The notes below the pieces were generated by a model. The model saw only the letters and a program-made list of their open reading frames with translations, made no database searches and had not been told where the DNA came from. From assembly GCF_030161435.1 (NCBI RefSeq), contig NZ_BSSV01000008.1:165007-229006 (forward strand): a stretch of 64,000 nt of DNA. Reading direction: 5' to 3'. The position numbers and the translations under genes were made by a program. Source of the stretch: Thalassotalea loyana (GTDB lineage: Bacteria; Pseudomonadota; Gammaproteobacteria; Enterobacterales; Alteromonadaceae). Below are positions 10,093-18,821 of the stretch, one piece after another. Within the stretch, counting starts at the first letter, position 1. Every line of letters begins with the position of its first letter.

Positions 10093-10944
10093 TTACTTTG
10101 CTGAAATAAAGGACAATATATAACTTGCTGTCTTATCCGGTTGCTCCATGTGAACATGATGCCCACCAACTAACTTTATGGCTTCAAGCTGTGGTACTAA
10201 TGGCTTAAATTTTTCAAGCATTTTACTCACAAAAGCCATACCTTTATCACCATAAATTAATAGCATGGGTACTTGAACATCACTCATCAACTGTTTAGCT
10301 TGCCCAAAAGTAAATCGATAAGGTGAGACGTTTCGTAATCGGCTATCTGTTCTCCAAACAACGCCATTTTCAGTCTGCTCTACCCCGCGCTCCACTATCA
10401 GTTTAGCCTCTTTAATAGAAAAGTCAGATACTGCTAACCTTGCCTTTACTGCGGACGCTAAATCAGGATGATACTTAGTGGATTTATTCTGCTGTTTAAA
10501 GCGGCTTTCGATACCTTCTTTAATTTGTTTGGTGGTATTTTTCTCGTCATCACTAATGATGCCAAATGCATCGATTACCGACAAAGTATGAACAAGCTCA
10601 GGAAACGCGGCCGAGAACGCGGTCGCTATCATGCCCCCCATAGAGTGGCCGACTAAATGCACCTTATCCCACCCTGTGACCTTGAGTACTTGATATAAAT
10701 CATCCACCCAATCAACAAAGTGATAATACGCACCTTTGCTTTTATGATCAGACATACCATGGCCTGGCCAATCAATTGCGATTACGTGATAATCATTAAA
10801 TGCAGGCAATACGTCAGTGAAGCTTGCTGCATTATCAAGCCAACCATGTAAAAAGATAACTTTTGGTTTATTTGACTCAAAAGACTGGTGATTAGATATA
10901 GCCGCGATATTCAACTGGCTTAAAGGGATTTTGATATCAAACAT
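10093..10944 (-). CDS. Alpha/beta-fold hydrolase
   Basis: 283 residues with a classical alpha/beta hydrolase layout: FLHGWLDNAASF (oxyanion HG motif, residues 31-42), IDWPGHGMSDH, nucleophile elbow GHSMGG with S101, and a likely catalytic His in GGHHVHMEQP near the C-terminus. The intact triad suggests an active serine esterase, thioesterase or C-C hydrolase. There is no signal peptide, so it is cytoplasmic. It lies between the M50-like membrane protein (18 nt upstream) and fadD, in the place where other gammaproteobacteria keep small lipid-related genes. A role in acyl-ester turnover is possible but only suggested by context. Confidence 0.8.
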   Translation of the reverse strand: MFDIKIPLSQLNIAAISNHQSFESNKPKVIFLHGWLDNAASFTDVLPAFNDYHVIAIDWPGHGMSDHKSKGAYYHFVDWVDDLYQVLKVTGWDKVHLVGHSMGGMIATAFSAAFPELVHTLSVIDAFGIISDDEKNTTKQIKEGIESRFKQQNKSTKYHPDLASAVKARLAVSDFSIKEAKLIVERGVEQTENGVVWRTDSRLRNVSPYRFTFGQAKQLMSDVQVPMLLIYGDKGMAFVSKMLEKFKPLVPQLEAIKLVGGHHVHMEQPDKTASYILSFISAK

Positions 10945-10962
10945 TACAATAACTATTTACCA

Positions 10963-11619
10963 CTAATTTTTGCGCTTAGCTAAATAAAACAGCGCGCAGA
11001 TACCACATGCGGTCCATGCAATAACCCACACAATTTCAGGGATAAACGTCAGCGACGCTAGTGTTGCTCCGTCCCCCATATGACGTCCATCAATCAAATA
11101 CAATGGTGAATAAACACTATTTAATAGAACAATGATTCCGGTGAATTTCAACAATATGTTCAGTGAATACATGTTTTTAAACCGCCATTTAACAACCAAT
11201 AAGCCGATTAATGACAATAATATTATTGCGGTGAGCACATCGCGCGTCCACAACACGAGCGTGATTGATAACAAACCAATCAAAAAACCATAAACGAATT
11301 TGGCACGGGTAATTGTTTGTCCGGCTAACTGATATAATGCAATACCAAACAAGGTCGCGCCTAAATACCCCATCACTGTCACGAAAAACCGGATGCCCCC
11401 TTGTGTGGTGCACAAGCCAGCACCATTAGGAAACAATTCTATTTTTATTATTCGTCCGCCAGTAACGATCGCAGCAACCCCATGACTCAACTCATGAAAG
11501 AAGCTTTCAAGCCAATTAAATGGCAAGGATACAATAGGAATTTGACGAATGATGATGGCTGCTAACAAAAGCCAGTAGAATTGATATTTAGTAAAGAGTG
11601 ATTGACTGCTAGACGGCAT
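10963..11619 (-). CDS. M50-family (M50B-like) membrane metallopeptidase
   Basis: 218 residues, mostly hydrophobic with about six membrane segments. A zinc-binding HELSH (HExxH) motif is at residues 42-46, just after the first hydrophobic stretch, and is followed by GGRIIKIELFPNGAG. This matches the small bacterial M50B-like family that lacks PDZ domains, unlike RseP. A second metal ligand is not obvious; the late D-G-R-H-M-G-D-G segment (about residues 177-184) may contribute. The start codon overlaps the stop of the upstream 123-residue gene (TAATG), implying translational coupling. Substrate unknown. Confidence 0.75.
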   Translation of the reverse strand: MPSSSQSLFTKYQFYWLLLAAIIIRQIPIVSLPFNWLESFFHELSHGVAAIVTGGRIIKIELFPNGAGLCTTQGGIRFFVTVMGYLGATLFGIALYQLAGQTITRAKFVYGFLIGLLSITLVLWTRDVLTAIILLSLIGLLVVKWRFKNMYSLNILLKFTGIIVLLNSVYSPLYLIDGRHMGDGATLASLTFIPEIVWVIAWTACGICALFYLAKRKN

Positions 11620-11990
11620 TACGCGTAGAGATCAACACCAAAGAGCTGTTCGATATTGCTACGTTGTTGCAAGTTTTCTACGCCTTGATAGGTCGAGACA
11701 GCTGTTAGGTTACTATTGCTGACTTGCTCACGTGTCGTGTTGTTGCCGCCTTCATCATTTGAAAGGACAATAGCTTGCTGAAAATTTTGTTGTTCAGCCT
11801 GCTGTTGACGCTGTTCATCAACAACCGCCAACGCTTGTTCGTCAACGTCAAGACGTTGAGCTGGGCGCGAGCTGGTTTCTACTTCTTGCTCACGTGCGCG
11901 TTCGATACGAACTTGGTCTCGAGAGACACTTTGAGTCGCATTAACCGCCTGCCCTGTGGCAAAGGTATTAGTTGGTGAATTTATTTGCAT
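11619..11990 (-). CDS. Unrecognised 123-residue Gln/Glu-rich protein
   Basis: I do not recognise this protein. It is polar and low-complexity, rich in Gln, Glu, Asn and Ser (for example DEQRQQQAEQQNFQQA), with no signal peptide, membrane segment or cysteine. The middle part (about residues 25-70) is predicted by eye to be helical or coiled. The C-terminus ends in IEQLFGVDLYA. Its stop overlaps the start of the M50-like peptidase gene, so the two are translated together, and the peptidase could act on or be regulated by it. It lies downstream of tsaB with a 62-base gap. Confidence 0.65.
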   Translation of the reverse strand: MQINSPTNTFATGQAVNATQSVSRDQVRIERAREQEVETSSRPAQRLDVDEQALAVVDEQRQQQAEQQNFQQAIVLSNDEGGNNTTREQVSNSNLTAVSTYQGVENLQQRSNIEQLFGVDLYA

Positions 11991-12052
11991 AAGATCAATT
12001 TAGCAGACTTAACAACAAGCTACAAATTCTATTGCTGAGTTTCTCTTACTAG

Positions 12053-12745
12053 TTATTCCCTTCCAGGTAATTTTTTCCAAGAAACCGTATCACGCACATA
12101 AACAGGTTGCGCAGCTTCAGCTGACACCGACAGGCCTGCTTCAAACGCTTTTTGGCCTATTTTCAACATGTATTTCGCATGTGGAAACAGTACCTTAGGC
12201 TCGCCTTGGTTTGATCGTAATTCATTCAGTTCAGCCTCATACGCTTGCCAAGCGGTACCCACAGTATGCGCAACTCTTTCTAGCGCTAAATGATCCTTTG
12301 CCAGCGCCGGTTTAATGACAACTTCGTCTGCTATCATTTGCATGATGCCTTGTTCGTCCGCTTTAAACTGCGCTAAATAAATTTCTGCCATTCTCGCATC
12401 AATACCAGCAAGCACATTCGCTTCGCCTTGCTCTTCAAACGCTTGCTGTGCCATCGCCTGCAAGGTTGAAACACCGTAGACTTTTAAATCAGCAGAGAAC
12501 GCAAGGCCCTGAGTCACACCAATACCAATTCGAACACCCGTAAAACTGCCGGGTCCGCGACCAAAAATAATCCCATCCAATTGATTCAGTTTGATACTAG
12601 CTTCTTTTAATACCTCATCAATCATTGGCAATAGCAGCAATGAATGTGATTGAGGACATAATTCAAATTTTTCGTAAATATTGCCATCAAAAGATAAAGC
12701 AACAGAACAAGCTTCGGTTGAAGCATCAATAGCTAAAAAGTTCAT
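12053..12745 (-). CDS. tsaB: tRNA N6-threonylcarbamoyladenosine (t6A) biosynthesis protein TsaB
   Basis: 230 residues of the ASKHA-fold YeaZ/TsaB family: LAIDASTEACSVAL at the N-terminus, IIFGRGPGSFTGVRIGIG (residues 60-77), then GIDARMAEIYLA. TsaB forms the TsaBDE complex with TsaD and TsaE that attaches threonylcarbamoyl to A37 of ANN-decoding tRNAs, an essential cytoplasmic modification. Its start codon overlaps the stop of yoaA by one base. The yoaA-tsaB pairing with fadD nearby is conserved in gammaproteobacteria. Confidence 0.93.
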   Translation of the reverse strand: MNFLAIDASTEACSVALSFDGNIYEKFELCPQSHSLLLLPMIDEVLKEASIKLNQLDGIIFGRGPGSFTGVRIGIGVTQGLAFSADLKVYGVSTLQAMAQQAFEEQGEANVLAGIDARMAEIYLAQFKADEQGIMQMIADEVVIKPALAKDHLALERVAHTVGTAWQAYEAELNELRSNQGEPKVLFPHAKYMLKIGQKAFEAGLSVSAEAAQPVYVRDTVSWKKLPGRE

Positions 12746-14667
12746 TAACTCTCGTCTTCTTTAATCATGTTTAAAAACGCAATCGCGTTTTCTAAATTTC
12801 GGGTGCGTCGCATATTAGGAAGAGATTTTACAAAAACTTCACCGTAAGGTCGATTAACAATGCGATCGTCACAAATAACTAAGACACCTTTATCATTCAC
12901 ATCTCGAATGAGTCGCCCTACTCCCTGCTTCAAAGCAATAACCGCTTGTGGCATTTGGATTTGAGCAAAAGGGTCACCATTTTGGCGCTTTACGTCTTCA
13001 CTGCGAGCCTGCAGTAGAGGATCATCGGGCGATGCAAATGGCAGTTTATCGATAATCACGCAGGTAAGTTTATCGCCTCGCACATCGACCCCTTCCCAAA
13101 AACTCGCGGTAGCCAATAACACGGCATCTTGGGATTCAATAAAATTATCTAAGATTTTACGCTTGCTCATTTGCCCTTGAACAAGTAATTCATTGTCAAT
13201 TTGTTCACTCAATATTTCAGCTACCATATTCATCATTCGGTAACTCGTGAAAAGCATAAAGCATGCTCCGTCACTTGCATCAATCAATTTTGTTGCAAGG
13301 TCTGCTAATTTTTTTGCGCGATTAGGATGATTAGCGCTAGGCAGGTACCTAGGCACCAACAATTGAGACTGTTCCAAATAATTAAAGGGACTATCCAAAA
13401 ATAATGACTGTGCCTTAATACCTAATTGATCGTTGAAATGGTCAAAATGACCATCTACGGCTAACGTCGCTGAAGTAAAAATCCATCCTGCGTGCGATTG
13501 ATCGACATATTCACTAAATTTGTCGGCGACCGATAACGGCGTTTGGTGTAACACGACATGCCTACGTGTCGTTTCATACCAAAAACTAATACCAAAACTG
13601 TCGGTATTGGCCATCAAATCATGCTTTTGCAGAAGCGTCACCGCTCGCTCGAAACAATGATCAATCTCTTCCGTTCTGCCAACACATAGCTTCAGCACTT
13701 GATACAAGAAATCTAAATCATCTTTAATCGCTTGGTATTGCGCATTAAATTGGGATAACGCAGCTTTTTCTCGCCAATTCCCCCGCTCTGGATCATAAGC
13801 AAACAACAAGCGAAATTCTTGTGCTGTTTTATCCAGCTTTTCGGCGGCTTTTCCTAATTGCTTAACATCCGTTAACGCTGTTTTAAATTGGGCGATTACG
13901 TCACTGCAAAGTTCATGAATTTGACGCGTAGAAAACGCATCACCAAAATATTCGCTAGCAATATCTGGGATCTGGTGTGCTTCATCAAAGACGACAACTT
14001 CAGCTTTTGGAATTAACTCACCAAAGCCAGTGTCTTTTAACGCCATATCGGCAAAAAACAAATGATGATTGACGACAATAACATCAGCGTCAATCGCTTG
14101 TTGCCTGGCTTTTACCAAATGACAATCTTTAATAAACGGGCAGTCTTTTGCCAAGCAATTATCAACCGTCGATGTGATGAGTGGGAATATCGCAGAATCT
14201 TCTGCCACATCTACCAGTTCACCAATATCACCACTAATGGTTGCTGTTGACCATGTTTTTACTTTAACAAGATCTTGGAGGCCCTGTGCATCGAGTTGAC
14301 CACGGCTTTGCGAAAACTGATCGAGACGTTGTAAACACAAATAGTTTGCTCGGCCTTTTAGCAACGCAACTTGACCCCCATATTTAAGGGCTTTACGGAT
14401 TAACGGCAAATCTTTGTGAAATAGCTGTTCTTGGAGATTTTTAGTCCCTGTGGAAACGATAACCTTTTTATCACTAAGTAACGCTGGCACTAGATAAGCA
14501 AATGTTTTACCTGTACCTGTGCCCGCTTCTACAACTAATGAACTTTGATTGGCAATCGCACGCTCAACCTCAAGCGCCATATCTATCTGGGCTTGTCTTG
14601 GGTTATAACCTTGAATGATTTGCGCTAATGCGCCTGATGCCGAAAAAGCGTGTTCGACTTGTGCCAT
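12745..14667 (-). CDS. yoaA: YoaA, DinG/XPD-family ATP-dependent DNA helicase
   Basis: 640-residue superfamily 2 helicase with an iron-sulfur cluster. Walker A is EAGTGTGKT (residues 47-55), the DEAH box is VFDEAHQ, and late helicase motifs include GVGRLIRD. Four cysteines of an XPD-type 4Fe-4S domain lie between Walker A and the DEAH box (Y-L-C-L-Q, then D-N-C-L-A-K-D-C-P...D-C-H). YoaA works with the polymerase clamp-loader chi subunit in repair of blocked forks and contributes to nucleotide-analogue tolerance in E. coli. It is the first gene of the yoaA-tsaB unit. Length matches YoaA rather than the longer DinG. Confidence 0.93.
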   Translation of the reverse strand: MAQVEHAFSASGALAQIIQGYNPRQAQIDMALEVERAIANQSSLVVEAGTGTGKTFAYLVPALLSDKKVIVSTGTKNLQEQLFHKDLPLIRKALKYGGQVALLKGRANYLCLQRLDQFSQSRGQLDAQGLQDLVKVKTWSTATISGDIGELVDVAEDSAIFPLITSTVDNCLAKDCPFIKDCHLVKARQQAIDADVIVVNHHLFFADMALKDTGFGELIPKAEVVVFDEAHQIPDIASEYFGDAFSTRQIHELCSDVIAQFKTALTDVKQLGKAAEKLDKTAQEFRLLFAYDPERGNWREKAALSQFNAQYQAIKDDLDFLYQVLKLCVGRTEEIDHCFERAVTLLQKHDLMANTDSFGISFWYETTRRHVVLHQTPLSVADKFSEYVDQSHAGWIFTSATLAVDGHFDHFNDQLGIKAQSLFLDSPFNYLEQSQLLVPRYLPSANHPNRAKKLADLATKLIDASDGACFMLFTSYRMMNMVAEILSEQIDNELLVQGQMSKRKILDNFIESQDAVLLATASFWEGVDVRGDKLTCVIIDKLPFASPDDPLLQARSEDVKRQNGDPFAQIQMPQAVIALKQGVGRLIRDVNDKGVLVICDDRIVNRPYGEVFVKSLPNMRRTRNLENAIAFLNMIKEDES

Positions 14668-14723
14668 GGAATAATTTGAACAAGAATTTTTCGCTCATTA
14701 TAAACGTAAATATTGATAACAAG

Positions 14724-15005
14724 CTAAACAAAAATATCGAGTTTAGTTCCTTTGTGTGGCTGATTGTCTTTTTCTGACGATTCTGTTGATGAAGATTGAT
14801 GGCCTTGTTGGTCGAGTATTTCTTCCTGATCTGATTCATCGCGCTCAGCATGAATATAAATATCAACTTCGTCCTTGATACTCTGGTCTTGTTCTTCAGA
14901 TAGCTTACCGACCTTATCATCTTTCGCCAACGCCTTAACCTTAAGCTTTTCTGGCTTAATTCTGACAGGGACAACACGTCGAAGTTGAGTAGTAAAAATA
15001 TCCAT
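14724..15005 (-). CDS. Unrecognised 93-residue acidic protein
   Basis: A small hydrophilic protein upstream of yoaA in the same direction. The ATG at 15005 is chosen; a GTG two codons earlier is possible. No strong Shine-Dalgarno is visible. The first 30 residues are basic (TQLRRVVPVRIKPEKLKVKA), and the rest is acidic and Gln/Ser-rich (E-E-Q-D-Q, D-Q-E-E-I). It begins MDIFTTQL and ends KLDIFV, so the tripeptide DIF sits at both ends. No domain is recognised. The open frame, position and sharp division into basic and acidic parts argue that it is real, but function is unknown. Confidence 0.55.
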   Translation of the reverse strand: MDIFTTQLRRVVPVRIKPEKLKVKALAKDDKVGKLSEEQDQSIKDEVDIYIHAERDESDQEEILDQQGHQSSSTESSEKDNQPHKGTKLDIFV

Positions 15006-15228
15006 AATCACCGCATATTATTTATTGGCTTACGAATTAAAAATGTAAAAACACATCTTTATATCGGTCAAATAACGAACAACCTTAGAACTATTTTGCA
15101 CATAACTTATAGAATTTTTTCATAAAACATTAACAAACACCGCTTGCGTTACGATAAAAATCTCGATACTGTAATTAGCAATTGAGTAATCGTTAGCCAA
15201 AAAAAATAAAAAATTAACGATACATATT

Positions 15229-15234
15229 TATTAT
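15229..15234 (+). promoter_or_regulatory. Candidate -10 element of the his operon promoter
   Basis: TATTAT would place the transcript start about 25 bases before the leader peptide ATG, like other his leaders, but no good -35 hexamer stands at the right distance. An alternative is TTGCGT (15144-15149), 17 bases, TACTGT (15167-15172), which gives a longer leader. Neither is certain. Confidence 0.3.
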
Positions 15235-15266
15235 AGACAAGTAAAAGTTAAAGAGATTCAAGCAAT

Positions 15267-15314
15267 ATGTACAACCTAAGCAACTTACATCATCACCATC
15301 ATTTTCACGGTTAG
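15267..15314 (+). CDS. hisL: his operon leader peptide
   Basis: A 15-codon frame, ATG to TAG, encodes MYNLSNLHHHHHFHG: five consecutive histidines and a sixth after one Phe. It is preceded by a purine-rich AAAGAGATTCAAGC stretch. Ribosome stalling at the His codons when charged tRNA-His is scarce controls the attenuator immediately downstream and hence the hisGDCBHAFI genes. Position and composition are diagnostic; the frame is too short for ordinary gene callers. Confidence 0.95.
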   Translation: MYNLSNLHHHHHFHG

Positions 15315-15330
15315 CTGCTCAGGTTTAATC

Positions 15331-15411
15331 GCTGAGGGGCTATGGACCTTTCAGCGGGAAACAAATATTTAGAAAACCCCCGAAAGAGTCCATCTCTTTC
15401 GGGGGTTTTTT
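15331..15411 (+). promoter_or_regulatory. his transcription attenuator (competing stems)
   Basis: Three mutually exclusive helices are visible. Stem 1:2 pairs 15331-15339 with 15347-15355 (GCTGA...TCAGC at the base). Stem 2:3 pairs ATGGACCTTTC (15342-15352) with GAAAGAGTCCAT (15382-15393), 11 bp with one bulged A, and acts as antiterminator. Stem 3:4 pairs CCCCCGAAAGAG (15377-15388) with CTCTTTCGGGGG (15394-15405), followed by T6: a strong Rho-independent terminator. Stalling on the His codons of hisL should free segment 2 to pair with 3 and let transcription enter hisG. Confidence 0.93.
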
Positions 15412-15459
15412 CGTATTAGGTTTCAAATTTTTTAAAAGTGATAAATTAAAGGAAATATC

Positions 15460-16359
15460 ATGACAAGTTCAAAACGCTTAACAATCGCCATGCAAAAGTC
15501 AGGTCGCTTAAGCGATGATACGCAAGCTCTACTAAAACGCTGTGGTTTAAAACTAAATCTCCAAGATAGACGCTTACTTGCTCATGTAGCGAATATGCCA
15601 ATCGATATCATGCGCGTTCGCTCAAGTGATATTCCAGGTCTTGTTATGGATGGTGTGTGTGACATCGGTATTGTTGGAGACAACACTTTAGAAGAAGCAG
15701 CCCTTGAGAGGAAGCTCCTTGGCAGTAACTGCGAGTATATCCGCACTAAAGGCTTAAACTTTGGCGGCTGCCGTTTGTCACTGGCCATGCCTGAAGAATT
15801 TAACTACCAAGGTATTGAGTCATTAAACGGCTTGAGATTTGCGACTACCTACCCTCAATTGTTGAAGCGCTACGCTCAAGAAAACAACATTGATATCGAT
15901 TTCTGCTTACTAAAAGGCTCTGTTGAAGTAGCCCCACGCGTTGGTTTAGCCGATGGTATTTGTGATTTGGTATCAACCGGCGCAACACTCGAAGCAAATG
16001 GTTTAAAAGAAGTGGAAGTCATTTACCGCTCTACGGCAGCATTAATCCAAAATCCGACGCCATTGAGTGGAGAAAAGCAGGAAATTTTCGACACATTACT
16101 TCAGCGTATGCAAGGCGTTATGAAAGCTAAGGAAAGCAAGTACATTATGTTGCACGCGCCTAAAGACAAAATTGACCAAGTGAGCGAGCTAATGCCGGGC
16201 AAAGAAACACCGACAGTACTGCCGCTTGCAGGACGTGATGACTTAGTTGCTGTTCACGTTGTTGCGACTGAAACCTTCTTTTGGGAAACAATGGAAGCAT
16301 TAAAGGCACTAGGCTGTAACTCCATTCTCGTCATGCCAATTGAAAAGATGATGGAGTAA
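15460..16359 (+). CDS. hisG: ATP phosphoribosyltransferase
   Basis: 299 residues, the long (HisG-L) form with its own C-terminal regulatory domain, as in E. coli. It catalyses the first step of histidine synthesis, ATP + PRPP to N1-phosphoribosyl-ATP, and is feedback-inhibited by histidine. Recognisable segments are [15 protein letters not shown] at the N-terminus, [14 protein letters not shown] and the PRPP-binding region [13 protein letters not shown]. It follows the attenuator by 48 bases, with an AAAGGAAA Shine-Dalgarno. It is the first structural gene of the operon, 3 bases ahead of hisD. Confidence 0.96.
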   Translation: MTSSKRLTIAMQKSGRLSDDTQALLKRCGLKLNLQDRRLLAHVANMPIDIMRVRSSDIPGLVMDGVCDIGIVGDNTLEEAALERKLLGSNCEYIRTKGLNFGGCRLSLAMPEEFNYQGIESLNGLRFATTYPQLLKRYAQENNIDIDFCLLKGSVEVAPRVGLADGICDLVSTGATLEANGLKEVEVIYRSTAALIQNPTPLSGEKQEIFDTLLQRMQGVMKAKESKYIMLHAPKDKIDQVSELMPGKETPTVLPLAGRDDLVAVHVVATETFFWETMEALKALGCNSILVMPIEKMME

Positions 16360-16362
16360 GAC

Positions 16363-17664
16363 ATGCAAAGCACAACTCGTTGGTCTGATTTAACAGTGCA
16401 ATCGCAGGCGGAGCTTTTGCTTCGCCCGGCAATCGCTAATAACAAAGTATTATCGGAACAAGTGGCCAGCATTATCGATCAAGTTGCTGAAGGTGGAGAC
16501 AACACGTTACTGTCACTGACGGAAAAATTTGATGGTGCGAAATTAGCGAGCTTACAAATTACCACTGAGCAGATTGAAAATGCGGTAAATAGCTTATCAT
16601 CTCAACGCTTAGCGGCCTTAGAAAAAGCTTATTGCCAAATTAAAGCATTTCACCAAGCACAAACCTTCCAAGATGTTCGTGTAGAAACGAGCCCTGGCGT
16701 TGTGTGCACGCTGAAATCTGAAGCTATTGAAAGTGTAGGCTTGTACATTCCAGCAGGCACGGCTCCACTACCATCAACGGTATTAATGCTTGGTGTGCCA
16801 GCACAAATAGCCGGTTGTGATCGTAAAGTGTTAGTGTCGCCACCGGATCAAAACGGCAATATTGCAAATGAAGTTTTGGCCGCTGCGCAATTATGTGGCA
16901 TCGACGAAATATACGCCGTGGGCGGTGCACAGGCAATTGCTGCATTGGCACTGGGCACAGATACCATTAAACCAGTTAATAAAGTATTTGGTCCTGGCAA
17001 TAGTTATGTCACTGAAGCAAAAAAACAACTATCTCAACAAGTGCCTGGTTTCGCGATTGATATGCCTGCTGGCCCATCAGAAGTCATGGTCATTGCTGAC
17101 GAAACGGCAACGTCTGCGTTTGTTGCCGCTGATTTACTATCGCAAGCCGAGCACGGTGTAGACTCTCAAGTTGTACTTGTGGCAACGAATAGCGACCTCA
17201 TCGAGCAGGTTCAAAAAGAAGTAATAGAGCAACTGGCTCAGTTATCTCGCAAAGAAATCGCACAAGCGTCACTTGAACACTCTCGCTTTATTTTGGTTGA
17301 GAACATTGCAGAAGCCGTTGATGTATCAAATCAGTATGCACCGGAGCACTTAATTGTTCAGACCAAAAACCCAAATGGCTTAGTCGGAAAATTACGCAAC
17401 GCTGGCTCGATATTTTTAGGCGACTACACACCGGAATCAGCTGGCGATTATGCCAGTGGAACGAACCATGTGTTGCCAACTTATGGCTACTCAAAAGTTG
17501 TTAGTAGCTTGTCATTAGCGGACTTCTCGCGTCGTTATACGGTGCAAGAAATCACAAGACAAGGGCTGGCTAATTTGGCGCCATGCTTGATTGAATTGAC
17601 CGATGCTGAAGGGTTAGATGCGCACCAACGCGCAGTAACAATTCGCTTGGAAAATGAAGCATAG
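16363..17664 (+). CDS. hisD: Histidinol dehydrogenase
   Basis: 433 residues. The zinc enzyme oxidises histidinol to histidine in two NAD+-dependent steps, the last of the pathway. Characteristic segments are visible: YIPAGTAPLPSTVLML, GPGNSYVTEAKK, DMPAGPSEVMVIAD, LLSQAEHG and SAGDYASGTNHVLPT, which together contain the conserved Gln, His and Glu residues of the active site. Length equals the family norm. It sits second in the operon, between hisG and hisC with short gaps. Confidence 0.96.
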   Translation: MQSTTRWSDLTVQSQAELLLRPAIANNKVLSEQVASIIDQVAEGGDNTLLSLTEKFDGAKLASLQITTEQIENAVNSLSSQRLAALEKAYCQIKAFHQAQTFQDVRVETSPGVVCTLKSEAIESVGLYIPAGTAPLPSTVLMLGVPAQIAGCDRKVLVSPPDQNGNIANEVLAAAQLCGIDEIYAVGGAQAIAALALGTDTIKPVNKVFGPGNSYVTEAKKQLSQQVPGFAIDMPAGPSEVMVIADETATSAFVAADLLSQAEHGVDSQVVLVATNSDLIEQVQKEVIEQLAQLSRKEIAQASLEHSRFILVENIAEAVDVSNQYAPEHLIVQTKNPNGLVGKLRNAGSIFLGDYTPESAGDYASGTNHVLPTYGYSKVVSSLSLADFSRRYTVQEITRQGLANLAPCLIELTDAEGLDAHQRAVTIRLENEA

Positions 17665-17682
17665 ACGACGTAAGGAATAACA

Positions 17683-18813
17683 ATGACCAAACAAACTGAT
17701 TTAATTAATCGCCTTGCTCGCAATGAACTTGTTGATATGGTCCCATATCAATCAGCAAGACGATTATTTGCTTCCGGTGACGATAGCGCCGCCAACAATA
17801 TTTGGCTAAATGCTAATGAAGCTCCTGGTGCTGGTGATTACTCAGTAGAAGCGAGTTGTATTAACCGCTACCCTGACTTTCAACCAGATAGCTTGATAAA
17901 TGGTTACAGCAACTACAGTGCATTGCCACCAAGCCAAATATTAGCGACACGTGGTGCAGACGAAGGAATCGAACTTGTTATCAAAGCCTTTTGTCGCGCA
18001 TACCAAGATAACATTCTAATTTGCCCTCCCACCTACGGCATGTACGGTATCAGTGCTCAAGCCCAAGGGGTTGGCATCATTGAAGTGCCCCTGGTAAATA
18101 ATTTGCTAAATGTTGAGGAAATTGCCAAACAAAAAGGCCAAGCTAAGGTTTTATTCCTGTGTTCGCCTGGCAACCCAACCGGTAACTTGCTACCGAAAGC
18201 ACAGTTATTACAGGTATTAGAGATATTTAAAAATGATGCCATTGTCGTCGTTGATGAAGCGTATATCGAGTTTTCACCAACAGATAGTATGCAAGGTATT
18301 ATTGATGAATATGACAACTTAGTCGTATTACGTACCTTGTCAAAAGCCTTTGCGTTGGCAGGTCTTCGTTGTGGTTTCACTCTTGCAAACGAAACCATTA
18401 TTACCATGCTGTCTAAGGTGATTGCGCCATACCCTATTTCAGCACCTGTTGCTGAAATTGCCAGTCAGGCACTCAACGATGCAGGTGTTGCACGTATGCA
18501 ATCACAAGTGGCAATCACCAACACATTGCGAAATGAGTTTAGCGATTGGCTTGAAAAACAAGCTTGGTGTGTTCGTGTTTTTGACAGTAGTGCTAACTTC
18601 ATCTTATTTGAATGCACCGAAAAAGACGAAATATTTAACGCGTTAAAAGAACAGAATATTTTAATTCGCGATCAATCAAAACAACAACAGCTTGCCAACT
18701 GCTTACGCATCAGTATTGGTAGCGAGAAAGAATTAACATTAGTGAAAACCCTATTAGAACAGGCTTTCAATCAACCATTAACACAAAGAGCGCCTGCTCA
18801 AACAAACGTTTAG
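17683..18813 (+). CDS. hisC: Histidinol-phosphate aminotransferase
   Basis: 376-residue fold-type I PLP enzyme converting imidazole acetol-phosphate and glutamate to L-histidinol phosphate. Visible marks are WLNANEAPG near the N-terminus, [20 protein letters not shown] and the PLP-lysine motif [16 protein letters not shown]. The last dozen residues after the conserved domain ([13 protein letters not shown]) look like a lineage-specific tail. It is third in the his operon, with an AAGGAATAA Shine-Dalgarno and 18 bases after hisD. Confidence 0.95.
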   Translation: MTKQTDLINRLARNELVDMVPYQSARRLFASGDDSAANNIWLNANEAPGAGDYSVEASCINRYPDFQPDSLINGYSNYSALPPSQILATRGADEGIELVIKAFCRAYQDNILICPPTYGMYGISAQAQGVGIIEVPLVNNLLNVEEIAKQKGQAKVLFLCSPGNPTGNLLPKAQLLQVLEIFKNDAIVVVDEAYIEFSPTDSMQGIIDEYDNLVVLRTLSKAFALAGLRCGFTLANETIITMLSKVIAPYPISAPVAEIASQALNDAGVARMQSQVAITNTLRNEFSDWLEKQAWCVRVFDSSANFILFECTEKDEIFNALKEQNILIRDQSKQQQLANCLRISIGSEKELTLVKTLLEQAFNQPLTQRAPAQTNV

Positions 18814-18821
18814 GAATTACC

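Noticed and set aside
14603..14977. Leftward open frame overlapping the start of yoaA and the 93-residue gene
   Set aside because: It overlaps two better-supported genes in other frames and has no Shine-Dalgarno or domain.
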